Source: Bursaphelenchus xylophilus (taxonomy: Eukaryota; Nematoda; Chromadorea; Rhabditida; Aphelenchoididae). From it: 64,000 nt of DNA. A program made the position numbers and the translations under genes. Positions 36,201 to 48,200 of the stretch are shown piece by piece (the first letter of the stretch is position 1; every line of letters starts with the position of its first letter). The notes below the pieces were generated by a model. The model searched no databases. It was not told where the DNA came from and saw nothing but the letters and a program-made list of their open reading frames with translations. The stretch is taken from the NCBI GenBank assembly GCA_904066235.2, contig CAJFCV020000001.1:10163291-10227290 (forward strand), in the 5' to 3' direction.

Positions 36201-39200
36201 ATTTTTGTCTAATTCTCCCATTAACCTACTGTAATTTACAATTTAATGTTTTTACAGTAATCGACTATTACTCCAAAACTACGCATCGGAAATAGCTGAA
36301 ATTGAGAATACTTATGTTTTAGCACATGCTCGTCAAAGTGAATACAAAATTTTGGCACTCAGGTTACTGTAACATACCGCAATGTTGGTTCGGCCGCACA
36401 AAATCGGCCATAAAAAAGTTGTTTCTGAAAACCCGCAGCTGATTTTTACATATGTTAATCAGCGTAAAATTCTGCCCTATACACATTAAAAAAAAGTTTA
36501 AAAAGTGGTGCCCCGATTTTCGTGGTGTAGTGGATTTTGGTCAAGTTTAGTATTCCGAAGGTCGCGGGTTCGAGTCCCACTGGGCGCAAATATCAAAAAG
36601 CTTTCCAAAAATGTATTCAAACTACTCAGGGAGGATTTTTAATTTGTGATAAAAGTATTTAAAGTTTTCTTAACCAGTTAGTAAAGCTTGAAGATGATTG
36701 TAAACTTTTTAACTCTGTTTCACATATGAAAATCTTTAGATCGGCAACTACATGAACTCGTTAAATGAAAAGTAAGGTCTTTATGCTATTATACCACCAA
36801 TCCATCAAGATATCCATAGCTGGAAGGACGTAACAAACTAGTTGCGCGATATCAAGACGCCAAGGACAGCGTCAAAAATAATGATAAGACAGACGCGTCG
36901 CGCGTCCAATTTTGTCGGCGTTTAAAGTCAGACCTTTTTTTTTGCTGCGCCGGTTCAGTGCCTGTTTTTTGCATCTGTTGTGTATTTTATTAATAAATTT
37001 AATTTTCAGATACTTTCTAATGAACTTTGCAAAAATATGCTTTCTACTGATTTTCTTTACAAATGTTGTGTTATGTCGACCGCACTTGCGAGCAAAAAGG
37101 TCTCTGGCTGATTGGATAAGATGGCGGACAGCGGTTCTCGAAAATTTTCAGACTTGTCCGGATCTTCTTGCAAATAGCTCTTCTCTTCTCACGGGATATG
37201 AATGCAGTCAAAACTGCTTGAACATAACATTAGCTTCTAATAACGTCATAATAAATGTAAAAACAGAGCTGGTAAGACGATAATTCTTAAAATATGTTTT
37301 ATGAATCAGAATGTGAAAAAATGCGGCTGCTCAATTGCTCAGTGGATGGATAGAGTGCAAGAAGCGATAATTCATCTTCCAGGCAGCGACAACCCCCATG
37401 TTTCAGCAGAATCGTCAAAAACATCAGCATGTGTCAAAGAATGTGCACGGTCAATGATTTCAGACGACGGTAACTCAGCTGGCACAAGCACCGGGTCAAG
37501 AACAAAAGTAAGTTTTTTTTATCACAAACGGAAAACCTACTTAGGTTATCAAAGAAAAAGAAGAGTGCTATTTTTCGACAATTCGGTATGCAGAAGAAGA
37601 AACTGAACGCCCGAGGGTGCCAACTTCGGTAGTGTCTACTGACTGTGGTGGTCGTCTAAACCCGTAAGTTTCCAAATATTTTTGAGTGTGAAACGCTGTC
37701 TTATATAAGCCGCAATTGTTTGGACTTTTCAGATTAAAAAAATTCTATGCAAATACCGAATTTCCATACAATCATGATGTCGAAAACGAAGCCGACATCA
37801 TAATGGCGCGCGGTGCGGGTATTTTTTTAGACTGGAGTGACGAAAATGTTCAAAATACATATGCTAATGTAAAGATATGTTCGAATCATGTACAGGAATT
37901 GAGGTCAAGATGGGAGAAAATTCGTAGTCATTATCGGAAGAAGGACGGTAAAAAAGCGTGCTCCGTTCCGAAGGCTTTAATGGATGGATACGATGAACAT
38001 TTGGCTAAAGATCGGAGTTATGTTACCAAATCTCGAGCTCAAGCGGCTCTGCAAAAGCTTGGTATTCTCCTGCATATCGGCCTGCGTAAGTTAACAATTC
38101 AGGATAAAACCTATGCCCTCTATAGCGATATGCCGAGATCACCAAACAATGTTGGACAAATTGTTCTCTGAAGTAACTGTAATCAATGCCGGGCGAAATA
38201 TTTTTCCATCGCCAGAAACAGGCAATTTCGGTACTGCCAAAGTAATCGAAAATGATGAGGAAGTGTATTGCTTTCCTGAACAACAGACTTCTCAATCGTC
38301 ACATGCGTTTTCACAGGGATCGTCGTATATTCCACCATCAGACGGCACACAAGAATCGCGCAGTTCTCAATGCTTAGTGTCAAATGTTATACCACCGGTA
38401 GGGCTTTTGTAGGTTGTATTAATTTGCTTGTATTTAGTTGCATTGCGCAAGGAGGACAGCGCCCAAAACTTGCGAAAAATTTTACGAATTCGGTCAAGCC
38501 GCAGAGGTTTCAAATTTGCAGCCAAGGAAACGGTTTCGCGATCTGACTAAGAGGCAGAGAAACAGACGATCTCAAAGCCTCTTTGAGATTTTAAAAGTAT
38601 CTGCTGATTGTATGGCCGGCAAAGATGACAGTGAACAGTTAATACAAACTGTCATCGCAAACAACGGAAACAGCCAGCCTTCAGGTAGTGCCGATATGGA
38701 TGAGTTACTGTCATACTCGGCTAGACTCTTTTATCAACTTGAGACACGTCAAGAAAGAATAGCACTTCTGAGTATATTAACCAGAAATCTGCCGTACTCT
38801 TACATAGAAAAATATATTCCATCGTTATCAAGAAGATATTACACAGAATCAAGACGTTATGCATTGGATTCCAGCTCTTTATCGGCTCCAGCAAAGAGGA
38901 CAGTTACAAGAGTGAATAAACTACAACTAAATCAATTTATTGACTATATTACAGGGTAGGGAAATCCATTACTACATTTGATTTATTTTTTAGCCCGTCG
39001 GTGATGATCGGTCTCCCCTTTGGGGAAAGAAAAGGGAAAACATCGACTGGAGCCGAAATTTTAATTCCAAACACAATTCGGCTTTTCCGACATGAACAGA
39101 TTTACCGAAATTACATCGACTATTTGAGCGAACTTGGAATTTGTAGTGGTGCAATATCCAGATCAACTGCACTGAAAATCTTGAATGTTTGTTCTGCAAA

Positions 39201-42200
39201 TAGGCGAAAATCGCTAACATGTATAGACGAATTTATTGCGGACGCCGACGACGTAAGACTGTAATCATAATTTCGTAAAGGAAAATTTTTATTTAGGGAT
39301 TTGACACAATTAAGCAGAATTTGGAGGAAGTCGGCGACCTCTTTGAACCCAACAGACTCAAGTCGCTTGATAAGAAATTAATGGAAATTAAACAGTATCT
39401 TCGTGGGGACTTCCGCCTGCATGTCAAGAATTACTCTCGAGTTCCAGACCATTGCATTTTACACTCTCTTAGCAATCATCAAGATAAACGGTTTAAAGAG
39501 AAGTGCGATGAGCAAGGTGAAAACTCGCATGAACATACAATCTTATGCCCAAGATGCGAAATGGAAAAGCAGACACTTGGAGAGGTCCAAAATACGTTCG
39601 AACAGCTCCTTACCGACGCCCGAAAGGCGCAAGACAAGCCTAAAATTACTTATTATGAAGACATGACAACTGATTTTCTCGAGGCAATTGAGAAAATTAA
39701 AAATCTCAAGCGTCATCAAGTTCGAGCCGCGCACAGTAATAAAGTAAGAGAAGAGCTCATCGGAAGACTGAAACCTGGTGAAGCACTGATCGTCTTAGAC
39801 TTTGCGCAGAAGGTCCTGCAGATGCGCTTCCGTGAAACGCAACAACAATATTTTGGTAAACGAGGAATGTCTTTGCATGTTGCACATGTGACTGCAATAA
39901 GTCCTAATGGAAAACTAATTCAGCATTCATTTCTACATGTGCTGGGAGTTGAAGTTCAGGTAAAATTGAAATTAGCAAACTTGTTACTTTATTTTTAGGA
40001 TGGTGAGGCCGTAGTGGCAATCATTAGACATTGTCTGGAAAATTTAAAGCAAAATGGAATCGAGAAAGTAACTTTGAGAAGTGATAACGCAGGTAAGAGA
40101 AAAATAATGATATAATATTGAACACACAAATTATAGATCGAAAAAATTACAGTTAATTCCTAGATTCTCAAGCACTTATTTCTGCTGTCCAATGCTGACA
40201 CATTGTAAAATCGTATTCCATTTCAGGGTGTTATCATTCTCAGGGAACAATTCTTTCCTTGCCCGCCATTTCAAAGCAAACATCGGTCCACATAGAAGCC
40301 TATGAATTTTCGGAAGCACAAGCCGGGAAATCAACTGCAGACCGTGTTATATCTACAATGAAGAGGCGGATTCGTGATTTCGTTGACTCAGGCAAAAATG
40401 TGTTGGATGCAGGCGACTTGTACTCAGCTCTACACTACCCGAAAGCGCTTCATGGGGTGTCAGTGCACGCTGGATTTATCAAAGACAGAGAAACCCCACA
40501 AAAAAGGAAGGAAATGGAACGTTATCGAAATGCAATTGGAAGTGTGACCAATCAGTATTCTTTTACGTTCTCAACAAATGGACTTGTAACCTATCGAAAT
40601 TTCTACAAGATTGGAGAGGGAGTAACCGTCATGCCCGAAGATTATAAGAACGCTGAATATTCGGCGTTTTTCAAGTCTGAGCAGAGCACTGATTTTTCAG
40701 TAGTCAAATTTTGGACCGGGGACCCCGATTTCGAAATTCCTTTCGGTGACTTCCCCGAATATGAGGCAACAACGACAACCCCGCTCCCACCATTAAATTT
40801 GGCCGGTAATGTTGAGCCGTTGATTGAAGATTCAGAAGGGCATGAGGAAGTCCAACCCCCATCAGCTTATGAAACACGAATTAACGATGTGGAGGAGGAA
40901 AGCGCGATTCCAAATACAGCACATGGCACACTATTTGAATGTCCGGAACAGGGCTGCGGTAAAAAATTTATACGACTGTCAAATCTGGCACGCCACATAC
41001 AGATTGGTAAACACGAAAAAAACCCTGATGTTGTAAGAATGGAAGACTACGTGCTTCAGGCGTATGCCGACAAGCTGGAAACACTTGATCCAAGGAATAC
41101 ATTTTCTTCAATAACAGGCAACCAGAACTTTCTAACAGTCGAAGAGGTAGATGCAGAAGACAAATCCAATATGGTTAAAATGGGATGGGCAAGAAAACCA
41201 AAGCGGACACGGCATGTTGCCAGCGATGCCGCCCGAGCATTTGTTGTAAAGTTTTTTGAAGAAGGAAAGCGATCAAAAAGAAAGTACGATCCAAAATATG
41301 TGGCTCGGGAAATGAAAATTGCCAAATCGCCAACAGGAGAACGACTATTTACTGCAAACGAACGGTTGAACTACAAACAAATAGCATCCATGTTTTCCCG
41401 CTTAGGGCGTGAAGACGCATCTGCGAAATCGTCGACTACTACTTCTACCGAGATTGAATTTAATGATGAATTAGATTATAGAACAGATCCTAATTTCGAA
41501 AATCCGTTTGATGAGCTGCTTGAGCGAGTGGAAAATGCTAAAGAAACAGATGAAGCGGGAAAAGAGCATTTGAGCTTTGATATTTCCTATGATGAGCCTG
41601 AGTTTATAGCTTGCAACCGGCCCAATAGGCCAACTCAATCGTCGGCCGAAGATTGCCCCAATTCCGGAGATGATCCGGAACCTCCAGTAAAAAGGAAGAA
41701 AGAATTTTAAATTTTACTTTGTCTATTTTTCCACGTAAAAGTTATCTGTAATCCCAGTACTCCTCTTTGCAACTGATTCCCAAACATCTTTGACATCCTA
41801 TTATCTCATAACACCTTCCTTATTTACATATACGATAGTAGCCGAATAAAGTAGCGAAAAAATCGAATAAAAATTAACGAAATAAGTTTATTTCTATGTA
41901 CAATTAACCATAATATTAAAAACCGGTTACAAAATATAACAGAAAACTAATTATTCATCATGTACTCTGAGCAGCTGGTTATAATGGACAATTTCCTCGA
42001 CTTCCTCCTCTTTCTTCTTACGCGACCAACATATGGCGATGACAGCGACAATAAATAGAGCGAGGATTAGGCTTATCAGAATGTAGAACCAACATGGCTT
42101 GGATAAAAACGGGTTCTCCTCGATATGACCCATCCATCCGTCCATTGTAGCCATCGACTCCGTAGCGCAGGTAAAAGGATAGTCTTTTTGCCTGAACACA

Positions 42201-45200
42201 CTCATGTCAGAAATAAGTCACGAATAAAACCACAGTAAAATAATAAAAAAAGTTAAATTCAACATACATGTAGCTCCCATAGCATTCTGTGCCTGGAGGG
42301 CAACCATTTTTGAAGACCCCGCAGGGAATAAATTCCCGATCAAGTTTGAACAAAATCCGTGGTGGTGCCATCGCCTCCAAACAAAGTAATAAACAGAAAA
42401 ATGAGCTCGTTTGCTTTCTGATCAACATTATTGCGCAAAGCTCCGCAAAAGTTTATATTTTTCTGTTGTTTTATTTCTGTTATAATTACGTCACTTGGAA
42501 AATCTAATAACTACCTTAAAAAAAACTTTAAATACTTTTATCACAAATTAAAAATCCTCCCTGAGTAGTTTGAATACATTTTTGGAAAGCTTTTTGATAT
42601 TTGCGCCCAGTGGGACTCGAACCCGGGATGTTTTGATTACTAAACTTGACCAAAATCCACTACACCACGAAAATCGGGGCACCACTTTTTAAACTTTTTT
42701 TTAATGTGTATAGGGCAGAATTTTACGCTGATTAACATATGTAAAAATCAGCTGCGGGTTTTCAGAAACAACTTTTTTATGGCCGATTTTGTGCGGCCGA
42801 ACCAACATTGCGGTATGTTACAGTAACCTGAGTGCCAAAATTTTGTATTCACTTTGACGAGCATGTGCTAAAACATAAGTATTCTCAATTTCAGCTATTT
42901 CCGATGCGTAGTTTTGGAGTAATAGTCGATTACTGTAAAAACATTAAATTGTAAATTACAGTAGGTTAATGGGAGAATTAGACAAAAATATTTCAGTCAT
43001 ATGTTTATTAGATGCCTACGGTCATTTTAAAACAAAAAACTCAAAATCGATTTTTTTCTATGTCCACGGCTAATTCAGTGACTCAGAAATCGTGTTTTAA
43101 AGCAATTCAATTTGAAGTTGATCCGAGGCTACCCATAAAAAAGGTCTCCCAGCTGGAAGTGGAGCTTTGATAAGGGAAAAGGCGGGAACTCCGTTCATTT
43201 CGACCTCCAAAAATAAGGTCGAAAGATGTTTTGATCTGATACGTAAGGTAAACAAGCGGAAGATGAGGCGTAAACGGAGCGATAATTAGGAAAAGTGGAT
43301 TGATTTAGGGATTATGGGATGTAAAATACGATGAAGTGAAAGGGGTCTCTATTAAGTCGCTGAATTTGTCGCGACACCCTCGCGATACTAAAAATAGCAA
43401 AAAGGAATTCTCTCAATAGGCCGATTGGATGATTAATTTGGGCCGAGAAGATTCTTGATTGCCATAACATTCATTTCCCCTGCCTCTTAATCACCGCTTT
43501 CCGTGCAAACGCCTGAGTAAGCACGGATCATTCACTCCGTATCTCCTGCTTTATGATTCCACTTATGAGGTGTCCTAGGGCCGGACCCAACCCCCTTGGC
43601 CCAGCCCTAGGACACTCCAGCTAATCCCGCCCTTTTGATGATAATATATAAGCCTGAAAATTCCCACAATAAATATATCGCAAAATCAACTGTTGTTGTT
43701 GTCAGTCAGCGTCGCCATCCCCAGCACCCCCGCGAAAAGGTAGGAGAATTGTAAGATTCTCAAAAGGAGTCGGCAAACCCAGCCGGCCGACTCCCAAATT
43801 GTCACCGAGCCTATTCCCGGCCTTGACAATTTTTGGTGACCCCGACGTGATCTAGGTCCGCCAAAGGTAGACCTAGATCGCGCCTCTGAAACCAACGGCA
43901 GCTCCCAAAAAGGGTAGCTAAGAAGTCAGCTCCCTAAAGGGAAGCTCAACTACCGCGGAGACCACGCGCAAGTCCCCAACGCAGGATCCCTGCTTCGAAG
44001 ATTGATCCCAACCTCTACCTGTATCCTTTTACTTGCTGAATCTTCTACCTGTGCTTATCTGATTTGTGCTAAAAGGCGATATCAACCCAACAAAGTCCCC
44101 CCGAACTATGGACTCCCCTTCCGGCAAAATCCGCCAAGCAATCGGCTTGGCAAAACGCCGCCTACAAGATGCCCTCCGATCCTACCTACAAATCCAAAAG
44201 GAAATAGACCTAAATCCCGCTGAAATCAATGACGAGCAACTCTATAACACCTTCGAAACTGCCCATGATGTTTTCCGAAGACTATCCCGAAATGTTCAAC
44301 GATTAGACGAGCTCCATAACCAATGGCAACGCATCATTGAAACCAACCCATCCGAACAGACCACCTTCGACAACTACATTACCGCTCATGGAGACTTCCG
44401 CTCCCTCGTCGAGGAAGGTCGCGCCGCCGTCGACCACCTCCGACTCCGCATCGGACTTCTGCGCGAAGCCACATCAAACCGACTCGAACTGACCGACCCT
44501 AATGACCTGTACGACAATGGCGAGGGAACACTGGACATCGTCCCCTCTAATGATGCCGTGTTCTCCACCCCAACCACGCCGACCCGTCCCAGCACGCCGG
44601 CTACCCCTGCGACTCAGGTAAACCCTCCCGCCGAACTAAGTCAGCCCTCTCCCGGCTGGATGGACCTCCTGTTCCTTCCAAACGTCTCAATCCCCCAATT
44701 CAACGGCAATCCCAGCCGATGGAATGAATTCTGGGATTTGTTCAACGCCATGGTAAACAACCGAAAGTTGGAGCCGTGCCTGAAGCTCTTCCAACTCCGA
44801 TCATGCCTCGAAGGTGAGGCAAAAGCAGCACTTTCCCACCTTGGAAATTCTAACGCCGACTACAACATTGCCGTCCAAACCCTCAAGGACCTCTACGGTG
44901 ACCCCCTCAGAGTCACCCACAGACTCCGCGCAGAAATCCTTCAATTCCGTATCCTTGACAAGGGATCCATCAACCTCTACCGAGGATGGTCCCGTCTACA
45001 CCAATTGTACTCCCAACTCCTGTCCATGGGTGACCCAGCCGACACCACCCTTCTAGCCCAAGTCATCGAAAGCAAGTTCCCGCGCTACGTACTCCAAAAA
45101 GTATACAAGGATGCCACCATCATCCCTAAAGGAAAACAAATGTTAGATGCCGTAGGAGATGTCCTCCGCAAAGAGGCAAATATCGATCGAATGATTTCCG

Positions 45201-48200
45201 ACAACCATGGAGACCAGAAACGCCTCCCAAATCGGCCAAATACACCCCGACGGCCCGATCAAGTGCTCTCTCATTATAACGCCGACCAAGACGAGAAAAA
45301 TCCCAATGGGCCCTCCTGCCACCTGTGCGAAGGCCGACATCTCACCTACAAGTGTTCCAAATATGGCGAACCCCAAGAACGACAACGACAAGCAAGTTTG
45401 AAGAAATTGTGCCGCAATTGTCTTCTACCTGGACATTTCGTCCCCGAATGCCCCTCCAAACATTCCTGTCGCCATTGCAACCAACGGCACCACTCCTCAA
45501 TGTGCTTCCGTAACAACCCGGCCGGGCCAAGCAGACCAGCTCAAAAAAGCAAACCAGCGCAGAAAGTAACCTTTGCTCCGAAACCCGCCAAAACCACCCC
45601 TTCGGCTAAAACTAGGCCGCCTTCCAATCCACGAAAGGAAAAGACTCATGTCGTTATTAACGAAGATGAATTGGACGACAATGAACAGTCAGAACAAGCC
45701 TTCCTGACAAATACCAAGCCAAAGCCCAAACTATCAACAACTCTACTCATGACCACCGAAGTGGAAGCAATCAACCCCGACGTCTCGAAGGTAAGCAGAC
45801 CTGCTGTTCTTTTCAGTGACTCCGGAAGCACTCGCAGCTTCATCACCGAAGAACTCGCGTCCAACTTAAAACTGAGACCCCTCTCCGACGAGATAACCAC
45901 AGTCAACGTCAACACATTTGGAGATCACAGCGAGACCTTCAACACCAAAACGTACAACTTAGTCATCCGCGATCCAGCGCACCCAAAGAAGACAACCAAA
46001 ATCTCCGTCCTCTCCATTCCCAATATGACCAGTTCGATGCTGGCTGCCCTCCCTACCGATTTCCATGAAACGCCACTGACCGTGAAGAAAGTCCGGCCCT
46101 CCATCCTTCTCGGAATGGACAATCTCGACATCTGTCGGAGCACCGGAGAGCCAGTCGACCTCCCCTCGGGCTTCAAGCTCTCACACTCCAAGATAGGGCG
46201 ATTCATCTATGGAGAAGGAAAGGCAAGTCCAGTGCCTCAAACCAATGCCCATACCCACCATTCTTACATGATGGAAATGGCGATCCCTCTGCCTACAACA
46301 GAAGGATCTATCACCGCCATTGCTGGACCTATGTGGTCAGGAAAAACAACTCTCCTCTTGGAAAAATTGAATGAGTTTCCCGAGCAATCCCGCATCCTGA
46401 GAATACGGCACGTGGCGGACATCAGATACACTGAAGGTAACCAAATTGTGACTCATGACGGCCAGACCCACGCCTGCATGAGAATCGCCGACCTCAACAG
46501 TACGATTGCCTTACTGAATGTCTACGACGTGTTGGCCATCGACGATGCCCATTTTTTCCCCGAATTGGCTGTAGTCTGCCAGAAGATTCGCGACCTCGGT
46601 AAGACTATCATCGTCACCGGACTCCTAAACGGGACTTATCTCGACAATCCTACGCCGAAGACAAACTACAACTTCGCTCCATTATGGGCCATTGCAGACC
46701 TCCGCCATACTCTGCTCGGAAATTGTGATATCTGTGGTGAACCGGCCTCTTACAGTAAAAGGATTGTCCCGAATCCCACCGATCCCACCGATATTTCTCA
46801 GTGGGTCGGCGGTAAGGACAAGTATGCTACTCTTTGCCCAACTTGTGATACAGCATACACCACCAAGCATTCCCCACAAGTATTCCACATATCCATTCCT
46901 ACAGAGGAGACCCCCAACGATTCTTCAACCGAGCCCGTGTCGATTTGCGTGAAACATACGGAACAAAAGCAGCTCAGTTCCTTACTCACAAAATTCTGGA
47001 CCCTCGAACACTTGGGAATCCACGACGACCCCAGTCGTAACGACGACGACCTCGCAATGGAAGCCTTCCTTAAAACCGTCACTCGTGATGAAGAAGGTCG
47101 ATACGTTTGTCGATGGCCGTGGAAAGGCACTCCTACCACTCTTCAAAGTAATTTCGGCCGTTGCCTCGGGCGACTTCGTTCTACTCTCCGCCGCCTCAGC
47201 GCTAATCCAACCCTCCTCCAACAATATAGTGAGATCTTTTCCGATCAACTCACCAAGGGCATTATCGAGGAAGTCCCTCTCAATCAACCGAGTCAGGGAC
47301 CTCTCCATTACATCCCCCACCAACCTGTCATCACCCCCGACAAAACCACGACCAAATTACGCGTGGTTTATGACGCTAGCTGTAAAACTCCCAACGGGAA
47401 GAGCCTGAATGACCACATGTTCCGCGGACCAGTGCTCCTCCCCGAACTGGTTGGCATGCTTCTTCGATTTCGTGTTACCAAGATCCCATTGCTTTCCGAT
47501 GTTGAGAAAGCTTTCCTCCAATTATCACTGGACGAACGTGACCGCGACTGTACCCGCTTCCTCTGGGTCCGTGACGTCACCCAACCCGCGGAAGGTGCCA
47601 ACCTGATGGTCTTCCGCTTCAATCGGGTTTGTTTTGGAGTAGTTTCATCACCCTTCCTCCTCGCCGCCTGCGTGGATTACCACCTCCAACACTACCCACA
47701 TCCCTTGGCCAAAGCAATGCGAAAAAATTCGTACGTCGATAACGTACTTATCGAATGTTCCGACGTCCAAGAGGCTACCGACGCTTATCACCTCTCACGA
47801 CAAATCTTCAGCGAAGCAAAAATGAACCTCCGAGAGTTTCAATCCAGCCATCCAACAGTCAAGGCCTTTTTGGAACAACAAGGAGAAAAGATCCCGGAAA
47901 TTGTCAAATTTCTTGGCCTACAGTGGAATACAAACACCGATATTCTCACTCTCGTGCCCTGGAAAACCCCAAACTCCGAACAGCTTGCCACAAAGAGAAC
48001 CATCCTCAAAAGGATCGCTAGCCTGTTCGACCCCCTAGGTTTTCATGCACCTTTGATCCTCCAAGCTAAACTCCTCCTCCAAAAGTTGTGGCAACAAGGT
48101 AAAGACTGGGACATCCCACTACAGGAAGATCTTCTTTTTGAATGGAATCAAATTCAATCATTACTCGAGACATCCACAATGCCCACACTACAACGCCACG

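Larger units (their letters stand above)
36083..43096. mobile_element. 7.0-kb TTAA-flanked DNA transposon with long TIRs and spliced transposase
   Basis: The ends AACACGATTTCTGAGTCACT and its reverse complement bound the element. It is flanked by TTAA (36,079-36,082 and 43,097-43,100). The left TTAA is the same one that ends the palindromic element. Terminal inverted repeats are about 590 bp and closely similar. Inside are a ten-exon transposase gene on the plus strand and a two-exon membrane-protein gene on the minus strand. Each TIR holds a tRNA-like module. The TTAA target fits Kolobok or piggyBac; I cannot assign the superfamily by eye. The element looks potentially autonomous. Confidence 0.85.
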
